Source of the DNA: Spirochaetaceae bacterium
Lineage (GTDB): Bacteria > Spirochaetota > Spirochaetia > Treponematales > Breznakiellaceae
DNA length: 64,000 bases
Assembly (NCBI GenBank): GCA_031276945.1
Contig: JAISMB010000033.1
Span: forward strand, 1-64,000
Reading direction: 5' to 3'
Part shown: positions 1 to 8,435 of the stretch, in pieces
Position numbering within the stretch: the stretch's first letter is position 1
Layout: every line of letters starts with the position of its first letter
Made by a program: the position numbers and the translations under genes
Notes under the pieces: model-generated
Told to the model about the DNA's origin: nothing
The model's input: the letters and a program-made list of their open reading frames with translations, nothing else
Database searches by the model: none

Positions 1-583
1 AATGCGAAACTGACAAGAAAAGCGTCAGGCTCTTATCTGTATATCACCGGTTATACGGAGAAAAAGAAGATGAACAGACTATATGCTCAAGGTAAGAAAC
101 GGACGAAGAACCAAAAGACGGCGGAAGATACTTGATAAAGAATACGAAAAGATAGGCAATAAGAAACGGGATGAAAAGAATAAGTTCGTAACAAAGATAG
201 GAAAAGAGAACGATGTGATAGCGGTACAGGACGAGAATATTGCTGAAGGGAAGTCATCAAAGATGAAGGGGTGGGGGAAACGGATACAGCATTCTATTAT
301 GGGCGGAATAATGAGAGACAGAGGAAAACTGTCTCAAACGGTCATAGTGGAGAGAAGGTTCGCCGCAACTCAAAACTGTCCTGAGTGCGGGAGCAAGAAC
401 AAACTCATGCTGGAGGAGAGGAGGTATACGTGCGGATAGGGGGCGCAGGAATACAAGGCGTGCGGAGACTGAAACCGCACTTATTGGCAGGTCTGCTCTG
501 CCGGTTTAAGTTTGGTCTGTAAAACAAGAAGCCCAACGCTTTTAGCGTTGGGTAGCTCACCTTCCCTTGACACTTCTTCTTAA
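1..583 (+). pseudogene. tnpB: Decayed IS605-family tnpB (RNA-guided nuclease), 3' part
   Basis: This is the C-terminal part of a TnpB protein, the RNA-guided RuvC-like nuclease of IS200/IS605 elements. Bases 1-110 read in frame 1 (a KLTRKASGSYLY-like stretch), then the similarity moves to frame 2 from about base 80. Visible motifs are the RuvC strand IAVQDENI with its acidic Glu, the basic KMKGWGKRIQHS segment, and a zinc-ribbon half CPECGSK. A stop follows RRYTCG at 437-439. A second stop lies in the CGD-stop-NRT stretch near 472, after which the reading continues to 583. The frame change, two stops and the missing N-terminus (outside the window) make it non-functional as read. The C-terminal codons run into the element's right-end hairpins. 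The family call is firm. Whether the decay is recent, or one change is a sequencing error, cannot be told. Confidence 0.8.
486..560 (+). repeat. IS605-type right end with two hairpins (possible omega-RNA scaffold)
   Basis: Two stem-loops close the tnpB remnant: GGCAG/CTGCC at 486-502, and CCCAACGCT-TTT-AGCGTTGGG at 532-552, followed by TAGCTCAC ending at 560. This is the arrangement of IS200/IS605 right ends, where the end overlaps the 3' part of tnpB and encodes the omega-RNA scaffold, with the guide read from DNA just beyond. A close copy lies at 63733-63825. Transcription here is not shown. Confidence 0.65.
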
Positions 584-596
584 TTGGTTATATTAT
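567..596 (+). promoter_or_regulatory. Sigma-70-type promoter for rny-ymdB
   Basis: A perfect TTGACA (567-572) and TATTAT (591-596) are separated by 18 bp, 45 bp before the rny start. The -35 box begins only 7 bp beyond the tnpB right end, so the element inserted right against this promoter or the promoter uses flanking sequence from the insertion. Confidence 0.6.
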
Positions 597-640
597 AAAC
601 TTCGATTTTATTAAACAAATAAATGGTAAGGGGTAAGATA

Positions 641-2167
641 ATGTGGTGGTTAAATATACTGCTTCCTCTTGCCGGGTTAATTGTTGGTTGGATTATTCGA
701 TGGCTATACGCCAGATTTCAATTAAGTACAGCAGAACAGCAGGCTGTACTGGTTAAACAAGATGCGATAAAAGAAGCCGAAGCAAAAAAGAAGGAGATAC
801 TTCTCGAAGCAAAAGAACAAATTCTTCGCGATAAAAACCAGCAAGATAAAGAAACCCGGGAACGTAGAGCTGAGTTACAGCGATATGAGCGTCGTGTTTT
901 ACAAAAAGAAGAGATTTTAGAAAAAAAGACAAATCAAATTGAAAAAACAGAACAAATACTATTAGAAAAAGAACGGAGTTGCAATGAACGAGAAAAAATA
1001 TTAGCCCAAGAGAAAAAACGATGCCATGCTGAATTAGAGCGTATTTCCGGTATGACTTCTGAGGAAGCAAAAGCTTTTATTATTAAAACTTTAGAAAACG
1101 AAGCACGACATGAGGCACAAATACTGATTAATAAAATTGAACAAGAGGCAACCCTTATTGGTGAAAAAAAAGCACGAGATATCCTCCTTACAACAATACA
1201 ACGTATGGCAACAGAGGTAACCGGTGAAATTACCGTTGCAACAGTTACTTTACCCAATGATGAAATGAAAGGACGTATTATTGGACGTGAAGGTCGTAAT
1301 ATCAGAAGTTTAGAGACAGAAACCGGCGTTGACATTATTATTGACGATACACCGGAGGCAGTGGTTATTTCTTGTTTTGACCCTATACGCCGTGAAATTG
1401 CTAAAATTGCCCTTGAGCGACTCATTCTTGACGGACGTATACATCCAGCACGTATCGAAGAGATAGTTGCCAAAGTATCGCGTGATATATCGCAAAAAAT
1501 CTTTGAAGAAGGTGAAAAAGTGCTTTTTGATCTGGGTATTCATAACATGAAACAAGAGACGATCCGTGCCTTAGGCAGGCTCTACTTTCGTACGAGCTAT
1601 GGGCAAAATGTACTATCACATTCCAAAGAGGTTGCCATTATTGCCGGCTCTTTAGCGGCAGAGCTTGGCGCAAATCGTGAATTGGCTAAACGAGCAGCAT
1701 TACTCCATGATATTGGTAAAGGTATTGAGACGGACTCTGATCTTAATCATGCAGAAATTGGCATGGATATGGCGCGGAAAATGGGAGAGGATCCGCGGGT
1801 CATCAATGCTATCGGTAGTCATCATAACGATATTGAACCTTCATGCATTGAATCAGTAATTGTACAAATTGCCGATGCTATTTCAGCAGCTCGTCCTGGA
1901 GCAAGGCGTGAAACCTTGGATAACTATACCAAACGACTTGAGAATTTAGAACATATTGCCGAGAGTTTTACCGGTGTTGACAAAGCTTTTGCCATACAAG
2001 CCGGCAGAGAACTACGGATTGTAGTCAACCAAGGGACTATCAGTGACGAGCAATCGCGAGATATGGTAAAAGAGATCGCACGAAAAATTGAGAATGATCT
2101 ACGTTATCCGGGACGGATCAAAGTAACTATTATCAGAGAAACGAGGATAGTAGAATATGCACGATGA
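641..2167 (+). CDS. rny: Ribonuclease Y
   Basis: Membrane-anchored endoribonuclease that starts mRNA turnover. The protein has an N-terminal membrane helix (LLPLAGLIVGWIIRWLYA), a long charged coiled coil to about residue 200, a KH RNA-binding domain (GRIIGREGRNIRSLE), and an HD phosphohydrolase domain with the metal pair in LLHDIGKG at about residue 355. A second HxxN/D cluster is seen around SHHNDIEP. From this start it is 508 residues, normal for the family. ATG 641 is chosen over the in-frame ATG at 623 because AAGGGG at 628-633 sits 7 bp before it. The 3' end overlaps ymdB by 11 bp, the usual spirochaete and Firmicute pairing. Confidence 0.93.
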   Translation: MWWLNILLPLAGLIVGWIIRWLYARFQLSTAEQQAVLVKQDAIKEAEAKKKEILLEAKEQILRDKNQQDKETRERRAELQRYERRVLQKEEILEKKTNQIEKTEQILLEKERSCNEREKILAQEKKRCHAELERISGMTSEEAKAFIIKTLENEARHEAQILINKIEQEATLIGEKKARDILLTTIQRMATEVTGEITVATVTLPNDEMKGRIIGREGRNIRSLETETGVDIIIDDTPEAVVISCFDPIRREIAKIALERLILDGRIHPARIEEIVAKVSRDISQKIFEEGEKVLFDLGIHNMKQETIRALGRLYFRTSYGQNVLSHSKEVAIIAGSLAAELGANRELAKRAALLHDIGKGIETDSDLNHAEIGMDMARKMGEDPRVINAIGSHHNDIEPSCIESVIVQIADAISAARPGARRETLDNYTKRLENLEHIAESFTGVDKAFAIQAGRELRIVVNQGTISDEQSRDMVKEIARKIENDLRYPGRIKVTIIRETRIVEYAR

Positions 2168-2993
2168 GCAAGAACGCCTTAAGCTTATTATGATAGGCGA
2201 TGTCGTCGGTGAGCCGGGTCTTTCTGTCCTTGAGGCGGAACTCCCGGCGCTCATACAAAAAATGTCAGCGGATTTTGTTGTGGTAAACGGAGAAAATGCC
2301 GCGGAAGGTTTTGGTCTTACCATGACTGCTTTCGAGCGTATACGAGCAGCCGGTGCTGACGTAGTAACATCTGGAAATCATATCTGGGAAAAACGTGAAT
2401 TCTGGTCTGTCCTCGATACAGAACAGACCATTCTGCGTCCGGCGAATTATCCTCCCGGGACGCCGGGGCATGGCTTTATCATACTTGAAAAAAATGGTAT
2501 GAGATGGTTCATCATAAACCTTCAAGGTCGAGAGTTAATGACTCCCATTGATTGTCCTTTCAAATCTTTTGATAGTATTTTTTCCGCATTCGCAGACCGA
2601 GAGCATGAGCCGTCCACTCCCGATGGACAGATAGCGCCGGACTGTATCGTGGCGGTCGATTTTCATGCTGAAACAAGCCGTGAGAAAGAAGCTCTTGGTT
2701 TTTATCTTGATGGTCGGGCTTCGGTGGTTGTAGGAACACACACCCATGTTCAGACTACTGATGAAAAAATTCTGCCCAAGGGAACAGCTTATCTGAGCGA
2801 TTTGGGGATGACTGGTGTTACCGATAGTATTATTGGTATGAATACCGATATTTGTATACAGCGAGAACGAACACAAATTGCCTACCGTATGGAATGTGCG
2901 ACTGGACCTGCAACAATCAATGGGCTTACAGTAGAAATTAACCGGAAGACCAAAAAAATCATGTCATTACAATGTCTGTACAATATTGTATAA
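2157..2993 (+). CDS. ymdB: YmdB-family metallophosphoesterase
   Basis: TIGR00282-type calcineurin-like phosphoesterase of 278 residues, related to the 2',3'-cyclic-nucleotide phosphodiesterase YmdB. Metal ligands of the family are visible: MIGDVVGEPG near the N-terminus, NGENAAEG, SGNHIWEK, VDFHAE and GTHTHVQTTD. The start ATG overlaps the end of rny by 11 bp, with GAGG about 10 bp upstream, so the pair is translationally coupled. In other bacteria YmdB acts in RNA turnover and developmental decisions; the role here is inferred from that pairing. The 3' end overlaps the convergent CPBP gene by 27 bp. Confidence 0.88.
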   Translation: MHDEQERLKLIMIGDVVGEPGLSVLEAELPALIQKMSADFVVVNGENAAEGFGLTMTAFERIRAAGADVVTSGNHIWEKREFWSVLDTEQTILRPANYPPGTPGHGFIILEKNGMRWFIINLQGRELMTPIDCPFKSFDSIFSAFADREHEPSTPDGQIAPDCIVAVDFHAETSREKEALGFYLDGRASVVVGTHTHVQTTDEKILPKGTAYLSDLGMTGVTDSIIGMNTDICIQRERTQIAYRMECATGPATINGLTVEINRKTKKIMSLQCLYNIV

Positions 2994-3599
2994 TCCGTGC
3001 GCTAGGGCTATACCATGCAAGGAGTGGCTTCTCTTAAAGATGACGGACAACAAGAAGCCGGCACAGGCAGCATTGAACATACCGGGTACGCCTTGGGAGC
3101 GATGGCAGAGAGCAAAAAGAACCGTTGAAAAGATGATCAGAGATGGTTTTTTGTTATTGCGTAACAGATAAAACCGGAAATAGCCTTCTTCAAGATAGCC
3201 AGCACAGAGAAATAAAAATACCATGCTGCAATAGTGAATAAAAGTGCCGGAAAATCTTAGTGTCGTTAACGCATCAACCGGAAATAAGCACTGCACAAAC
3301 CACTGTAGACATAAGAGCAGGGTAAATGTGGTTATAAAAACCCCTATATCACGACGGCAGGGATAGACTTCTTCTTTTTTTAGCTTATGAAATCGGTATA
3401 ACAAAAACCATAATACAAACAATGCCGGCAGGTAAAAGAGCAGGATACGGTTTATCAGTGCATGGATAGAGAAAAAGGACAATGCAGGCGTTCCATCGGC
3501 AAAGACACCGGGGAAAAACAAGAACATATATAAAAGAACTGGTTCAAGTTTAGTCAGGGTAATGAAGGGGCGCGATATCTCTTTTGAAGATACATTCAT
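2967..3599 (-). CDS. CPBP-family intramembrane metalloprotease
   Basis: Polytopic membrane protein of 210 residues with the three CPBP/Abi (Rce1-like) motifs: EEGYFR (EExxxR), FALCH (FxxxH) and HGLYN (HxxxN). At least five hydrophobic segments are visible. These residues form the metal site of intramembrane proteases in this family; the substrate is unknown. Its ATG overlaps the TGA of the upstream LamG/FN3 gene (ATGA at 3596-3599), so the two are coupled. One idea is a role in processing or anchoring that secreted partner, but this is only context. The 3' end converges on ymdB with a 27-bp overlap. Confidence 0.8.
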   Translation of the reverse strand: MNVSSKEISRPFITLTKLEPVLLYMFLFFPGVFADGTPALSFFSIHALINRILLFYLPALFVLWFLLYRFHKLKKEEVYPCRRDIGVFITTFTLLLCLQWFVQCLFPVDALTTLRFSGTFIHYCSMVFLFLCAGYLEEGYFRFYLLRNNKKPSLIIFSTVLFALCHRSQGVPGMFNAACAGFLLSVIFKRSHSLHGIALAHGLYNIVQTL

Positions 3600-5128
3600 A
3601 ATGTCTTCAAAGGACGTACTGTAACTTCGCGTGAAAAATCGCCGGCATGAAATGGTTCAGCGGAATCGTAAGCTACGACTGCAAAATAGTAGAGCGTGCC
3701 ATTCTTTAAGCCATCAATATGTACCGAAGTGCAATTTCCTACATCAAGGGGAGATGCGCCAAGGGCTGCGTCTTCTCCAAAATATTCTCCACTGGCAGTA
3801 CCGTAATATACTCTATAGCCGGCTGTATCTTTGCTAGAACTCTGCCGCCATGACAAATCTACACTGCCGTCGCCGGCAACTACCCTGATTTGTGTCGGCG
3901 GTGCCGGCGCTTCATTAGGACGGTACACTATGCGTACTGTGTCTAAATACGGCGTTGCCTCACCATCACCACTCGGATAAAGGACGGCAGCAATTTGTAC
4001 ATAACGTCCCTGAATGCGAGAAAGCTTGACTCCCGGCACAAAACTCTGCCATTCCGGCATACGGTAAGGGTTATTTGACGCCCTGATAAAAAATTCAATG
4101 GCAGAATCGTCAGAAAAATGGAAGCGACCGGTTCCCCGATAAATCTCCTTCTGATTACCGCCTGATACCTCTATATTCAAAACACTACTATCAGGATCGC
4201 CTAAATCAAGGGGAATTGTTTCAGCAATACCGCCTGATTTAGGGTAGCGCTGCAGGGCAATATCGGTAACAAATGACGAATGGAGCCGGAATTCATCCAT
4301 CATTCCCATAAACTGAGCGCCGAGGATCAACTTCCCATTATTGCCAACAACCGGCAAATACACTTCTCCATAGTTATGACCGGTTGCGGTAACAAACAGA
4401 ACATTTTCCAATTGTCCATTGATAAGATATTCGAGCAAACCCGAACGCGAATCAAAGCGAATAAGGTGATGACTCCATGTTTTGGGTACTACGGTCGTAA
4501 TGCTATTAAAAGAAATAAGCGATGAAGCGGCAAAAAAGTTTGAAAAATCCCATTGTATCCGGTTTCTGGAAACCGTACATTGTATCTGTTGCAAAGCATA
4601 GCTCGCTGTTATGGCGTTCCATGAAAGAATCTGTTCGCCATTTTCCATATTTGCCGGATAGAGCCAAAACTCTAAACTAAAATCATGCACTACTGTTCCG
4701 GCGGCAAGCAGAGCGTTAGTTCGCGGTTCTACGACAAGATTACCGGTTGGGTAAGTCTTGCCGGCTCCTGCTTGCAGGATTGTGGGTAATCCTGAAAAAA
4801 GCGCTGCTCCTGTGCCGGCACGAACAAACAGCGCTTGGCTGGCAGCGCTGCCAGGCGTTGCTGTTACAGTATAATGACCAACCCGATCAGTAAAATAGTC
4901 CGAGACAGCTTCATCAAATGATAAAAACATATCCAAAGAATCGCTGTCTTCCCCGGATGAGGACAGGGTCAGTACTGGATATGCACTCATAGTTGCCATT
5001 TCCCCAATCCTTGACCGGTTTTTCATGGCTTGCCAGCCTGCTTCACCACCAATAACGATGGTTTTCTCACCGATTCCATAGACGAGACCGGAAATAAAAA
5101 GGAGAATACCCCACGTTAAATTTTTCAT
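3596..5128 (-). CDS. Secreted protein with LamG-like lectin fold and C-terminal fibronectin type III domain
   Basis: A 510-residue exported protein. ATG at 5128 is chosen because AGGGG lies 5 bp upstream and it opens a signal peptide (MKNLTWGILLFISGLVYG); the longer open frame would run into tRNA-Lys. The middle part (FSLEFWLYPANMENGEQ, then GMMDEFRLHSSFV) matches the strand pattern of LamG/concanavalin-like domains. The last 100 residues form a clear FN3 domain (PPTQIRVVAGDGSVDLSW to GTLYYFAVVAYDS). It is probably periplasmic or surface-exposed and binds carbohydrate or protein; no catalytic residues are recognised. It is the first gene of a two-gene unit with the CPBP protease. Confidence 0.72.
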   Translation of the reverse strand: MKNLTWGILLFISGLVYGIGEKTIVIGGEAGWQAMKNRSRIGEMATMSAYPVLTLSSSGEDSDSLDMFLSFDEAVSDYFTDRVGHYTVTATPGSAASQALFVRAGTGAALFSGLPTILQAGAGKTYPTGNLVVEPRTNALLAAGTVVHDFSLEFWLYPANMENGEQILSWNAITASYALQQIQCTVSRNRIQWDFSNFFAASSLISFNSITTVVPKTWSHHLIRFDSRSGLLEYLINGQLENVLFVTATGHNYGEVYLPVVGNNGKLILGAQFMGMMDEFRLHSSFVTDIALQRYPKSGGIAETIPLDLGDPDSSVLNIEVSGGNQKEIYRGTGRFHFSDDSAIEFFIRASNNPYRMPEWQSFVPGVKLSRIQGRYVQIAAVLYPSGDGEATPYLDTVRIVYRPNEAPAPPTQIRVVAGDGSVDLSWRQSSSKDTAGYRVYYGTASGEYFGEDAALGASPLDVGNCTSVHIDGLKNGTLYYFAVVAYDSAEPFHAGDFSREVTVRPLKTL

Positions 5129-5175
5129 AAAAACCCCTGTTTTTGGTAAAAATCGGCAGCATTGATCCCGCCCAT

Positions 5176-5200
5176 AAAAAAAGCCCTCTCCAAAGAGGGC
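5176..5200 (-). terminator. Intrinsic terminator after tRNA-Lys
   Basis: Stem GCCCTC/GAGGGC with a 6-nt loop, followed on the minus strand by seven T residues. It lies 8 bp beyond the tRNA 3' end. Confidence 0.75.
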
Positions 5201-5207
5201 TGGTTTG

Positions 5208-5280
5208 TGAGCCGCGCTGGATTCGAACCATCGACCCATGCCTTAAAAGGGCATTGCTCTACCTACTGAGCTAGCGGCCC
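5208..5280 (-). tRNA. tRNA-Lys (UUU)
   Basis: A 73-nt cloverleaf. The acceptor GGGCCGC pairs with GCGGCTC, the D arm is GCTAGCTCAGTAGGTAGAGC, the anticodon stem-loop is ATGCC-CTTTTAA-GGCAT with anticodon TTT, and the T arm carries GGTTCGAATCC. The 3' CCA is not encoded. Confidence 0.95.
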
Positions 5281-5303
5281 ATCTATATAATAATAATAAA
5301 AGT

Positions 5304-5331
5304 ATTGTATACTAATAGCGATTTTTGTCAA
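5304..5331 (-). promoter_or_regulatory. Promoter of tRNA-Lys
   Basis: On the minus strand TTGACA (5331-5326) and TACAAT (5309-5304) are 16 bp apart, 24 bp before the tRNA 5' end. Confidence 0.6.
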
Positions 5332-5668
5332 GTGCTTTTCTCAAGTATTGTGCCGTCTTGAGCAGGAAAAGGCAAACGGCAGTATTAAGCAGACGGTAAG
5401 CTGTGCCTTGCGTTGTGCAGCCTTCGCAGTCAACCTGTTTACCCTTCAGAACTGGTTCTTCAAGTCTATCTTAACGAGTATGAGTGTGGGTCTTCACCTG
5501 AGCAGAGTGTGGGTCTTCGGACTAGGGAGTGTCGTCTGAAGGCAGGTAGATAGGACAGACTTCGCCCTCTGAACCATGCCATTTCAGCTAAGGCAGAATA
5601 GGTCAGACCTCGGCTTTGGAGAGGAAACCGATTTACAAAAAATGCGTCCTTGGATACTATACCTCTAC
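5332..5668. repeat. Gene-free gap holding solitary GGTCTG repeats and a GTGTCGTC element
   Basis: I see no gene between tRNA-Lys and pyrG. At 5520-5570 there is CTAGGGAGTGTCGTC followed by a GATAGGACAGACTTCGCC stretch. At 5597-5620 there is ATAGGTCAGACCTCGG. Both recur elsewhere (22.2, 41.8, 48.9 kb). The open frame of pyrG extends upstream through this repeat but is not counted as coding. Confidence 0.6.
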
Positions 5669-7300
5669 ATGAGAAAGTTTATTTTTGTTTCCGGCGGGGT
5701 ATGTTCAAGTCTTGGTAAAGGCGTGGCAGCCTCTGCCATCGGCGCTCTGCTTGAAGGACGAGGCTTGAATGTCTGTATGATCAAATGCGATCCGTATATC
5801 AATGTTGACGCCGGCACCATGAGTCCCCATCAGCACGGCGAGGTCTTTGTAACCGATGACGGGGCAGAGACCGATCTTGATTTAGGAAACTACGAGCGCT
5901 TCACTTCCGGTAAGCTTTCCAAAGCCAATTCAATTACTACAGGACAGGTTTACGAAAGCGTGATACGCAAAGAACGGGAAGGGCGCTACCTCGGACGGTG
6001 CGTGCAGGTCATTCCGCACATCACCGATGAGATAAAGGCGCGTATTCTTTCTGCTGCTCAGGAAAATCTGGATACTGACGTGATCATTGTTGAAATAGGC
6101 GGCACAGTCGGCGATATTGAGTCCATTCCTTTTTTGGAGGCGGCACGGCAGCTCATTAATGAATCAGGGAGAAACAATGCGCTTTCGGTACACCTCACCT
6201 TAATCCCTGAGGTAGCCGGGGGAGAATTAAAAACAAAACCCACCCAGCATTCGGTTAAAGCAATGCAGGAGCAGGGTATTCAGCCGGACCTGCTTATCTG
6301 CCGGGCGCCCTATCTTTTGGATGAGGCGACGCGCCGCAAAATCGCCCTCTTTACGAATATGGAGACCGAAGCGGTCTTTACTTCCTTTGATATCGATACA
6401 ACTATTTATGCCATTCCGCTGATATTTTTTGAGCAGAAGCTCGATCAGGTTCTTTTGAAGAAGCTGGGCGTTGAAAGCCGCCATGCAGATCTTGAACCCT
6501 GGTACGCCATGATGGAGCGGTTCAATAACAGGCAGAAAAAGGTCAAGATAGCCATTGTCGGTAAGTACATGGAACTGCACGATGCGTATAAATCGGTCTA
6601 CGAGGCGCTGTTTCATGCCGGACTTGAAACCGGTGTGGCAGTGGAAATGGTGAAGATCGATTCGACCCGACTTGAGGGCGCTGAACCGGTTGCACAGATT
6701 ATCGGTGAGGTCAACGGAGTCTTGATTCCTGGCGGTTTTGGTCAGCGGGGCATTTGGGGGATGGTGCAGGCAGCGACGTGGGCGCGGTGCAACAAGATAC
6801 CGTACCTCGGTATTTGCCTGGGCATGCAGATTATGATCATAGAGTGGGGGCGGCACGTCCTCGGCTGGAACGATGCTGATTCAACTGAGTTTAACCACGA
6901 TACCCGTCATCCGGTGGTGAGCCTTTTAGAGGAGCAGGAGAACGTTAAAAATTATGGGGGAACTATGCGTCTTGGAAAAAGTGAATCTGTCCTTGAGCCT
7001 GAGACTCTGATTACCCAAGCGTATAAAACCACGCATATCTTTGAACGGCACCGGCACCGTTACGAATTTTCTAATGTATACCGCAAAGAGATGCTCGAAT
7101 CCGGTCTTCGTCTTGCAGCTTTTACGCCTGATCGGAGTCTGGTCGAATGTATTGAATGGACGGATCATCCGTGGGGGCTTGGCATACAATTCCATCCGGA
7201 GTTTAAGTCAAAACCAACTGCCGCATCTCCTTTGTTTCGGGATTTTGTTGCGGCAGCTCGGGATAGCCAAGAGCCGACCGGAGTGGCATTGAATGAATAA
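5669..7300 (+). CDS. pyrG: CTP synthase (glutamine hydrolysing)
   Basis: Converts UTP to CTP with ATP and glutamine in the cytosol. The N-terminal synthase domain begins MRKFIFVSGGVCSSLGKG with the P-loop-like segment and continues through CDPYINVDAGTMSP and GGTVGDIES. The C-terminal class I glutamine amidotransferase domain shows the oxyanion strand GGFGQRG, the nucleophile in YLGICLGMQ and the His-Glu pair in HPEFKSKP. At 543 residues it has the expected length. The start at 5669 is set by the family N-terminus; 31 upstream codons are repeat sequence. It is the first gene of a tight unit with lptC, lptA, lptB and probably larA. Confidence 0.96.
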   Translation: MRKFIFVSGGVCSSLGKGVAASAIGALLEGRGLNVCMIKCDPYINVDAGTMSPHQHGEVFVTDDGAETDLDLGNYERFTSGKLSKANSITTGQVYESVIRKEREGRYLGRCVQVIPHITDEIKARILSAAQENLDTDVIIVEIGGTVGDIESIPFLEAARQLINESGRNNALSVHLTLIPEVAGGELKTKPTQHSVKAMQEQGIQPDLLICRAPYLLDEATRRKIALFTNMETEAVFTSFDIDTTIYAIPLIFFEQKLDQVLLKKLGVESRHADLEPWYAMMERFNNRQKKVKIAIVGKYMELHDAYKSVYEALFHAGLETGVAVEMVKIDSTRLEGAEPVAQIIGEVNGVLIPGGFGQRGIWGMVQAATWARCNKIPYLGICLGMQIMIIEWGRHVLGWNDADSTEFNHDTRHPVVSLLEEQENVKNYGGTMRLGKSESVLEPETLITQAYKTTHIFERHRHRYEFSNVYRKEMLESGLRLAAFTPDRSLVECIEWTDHPWGLGIQFHPEFKSKPTAASPLFRDFVAAARDSQEPTGVALNE

Positions 7301-7310
7301 GGAGGTTATA

Positions 7311-7844
7311 ATGCGCTGGCAAGTTTTTTTTATGGTGCTTTTTTGCAGCGCCTGTTCTTTTGATTACGGGGAACAGGCGCAGGATGACGGTAGCAAGCCG
7401 GATATTGTCATGTACAAGGTAGACTACGTTCGGATGGAGACGGGGGAACCGGTTGTACATATCAATGCCGATGTTTTAGAGCGCTATGAAAAGCGGAACA
7501 CCATGGCATTTGAGCGGCTTTCATTCAAGCATTTTGATAAGCATACCGGAACAATGCGAACAACCGGAAGCGCGGAAACTGCACAAGTTGAGCTTGATTC
7601 AGGCGATATTCATTTAACTGGTGTTTCTCTTGATGTCGTCAGCGAGTCCGCTACCATTGCAGCAGAAAGTCTTGAGTGGCAGGATAATGAGCGTTTCCTG
7701 ACAGCCGGCACTGATAATCTGGTGAATATTCAAAAGAAAGACGGAACGAATATTACGGGAAAGGGCTTTTCAGCTTTTATACGGGATAGAAAATGGGAAT
7801 TTTCTCATGGCATACAAGGGATATACAACGAAGATGATGATTAA
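7311..7844 (+). CDS. lptC: LptC-like lipoprotein of the LPS export bridge
   Basis: A 177-residue protein with a signal sequence ending in a lipobox-like CSAC, followed by an OstA/LptC-type beta-jellyroll region (VMYKVDYVRMETGEPVVHINAD, DSGDIHLTGV). LptC links the inner-membrane LptBFG transporter to LptA. ATG 7311 is preferred over ATG 7293 because AAGGAGG lies 5-9 bp before it. Unlike the single membrane anchor of E. coli LptC, the lipobox suggests a lipoprotein anchor. It overlaps lptA by 11 bp. The substrate in this organism is uncertain, since some treponemes lack classical LPS. Confidence 0.72.
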   Translation: MRWQVFFMVLFCSACSFDYGEQAQDDGSKPDIVMYKVDYVRMETGEPVVHINADVLERYEKRNTMAFERLSFKHFDKHTGTMRTTGSAETAQVELDSGDIHLTGVSLDVVSESATIAAESLEWQDNERFLTAGTDNLVNIQKKDGTNITGKGFSAFIRDRKWEFSHGIQGIYNEDDD

Positions 7845-8433
7845 GGTGCTTCTGTTTTTTGCAGCGCTGCCGGTTTTCGGCGATGTTTTTAATTTTCAGG
7901 CTAACCGGATGGCGACTAACAGCGCAGCCGGTAAGGAACTGACGGTTCTTTCTGGAGATGCCTTTGTGCGTTCTGATACGCTTTTTCTCAAAGCCGACCG
8001 GATAGAGTTATACGGTAACGACAACCAATTTATTGAATGTATGGGACACGTAAGCGGACGTGAAGAGGAAAAAGACATTACCTTTCAAACTGACTGGATC
8101 AGTTATGACCGCATCACAAAGATGATTAGAATGGAAGGGAATGCCCTCTTGGAAGATAAGAAGAACAATATTATTGCGCGCAGCAGATTTATTGAATATG
8201 ATGACGCGAATGAAATTGCTGTTTTTCAGGTAGCGGTGCGGCTTTTTAAGGATACTATGGTCTGCCGTTCTGAATATGCCGTGTATCAGCGTGCCGCAGG
8301 CTTTCTTACGCTGTCTGGATTTCCGGTTGTCTATAAACAAAGCGATGAATTCAGAGCGGATCGCATACAAGTCAATCTTGATACTGACGAAGTAAATATG
8401 GAAGGTTCTGTTTCTGGTGCTATTAAGGACTAG
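7834..8433 (+). CDS. lptA: LptA-like periplasmic OstA-domain protein
   Basis: A 199-residue protein with a signal peptide ([16 protein letters not shown]) and an OstA-type repeat of short strands: [23 protein letters not shown], then [19 protein letters not shown] and [11 protein letters not shown]. LptA forms the periplasmic bridge that carries lipid A-type glycolipids between LptC and LptD. The start at 7834 is chosen because it gives a clean signal peptide; the longer frame from 7807 lies inside lptC. It is followed by lptB after 2 bp. Confidence 0.75.
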   Translation: MMIKVLLFFAALPVFGDVFNFQANRMATNSAAGKELTVLSGDAFVRSDTLFLKADRIELYGNDNQFIECMGHVSGREEEKDITFQTDWISYDRITKMIRMEGNALLEDKKNNIIARSRFIEYDDANEIAVFQVAVRLFKDTMVCRSEYAVYQRAAGFLTLSGFPVVYKQSDEFRADRIQVNLDTDEVNMEGSVSGAIKD

Positions 8434-8435
8434 CG

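Noticed and set aside
5129-5239. Longer N-terminus of the LamG/FN3 protein
   Set aside because: It would overlap tRNA-Lys and its terminator; a signal peptide and a ribosome site mark the start at 5128.
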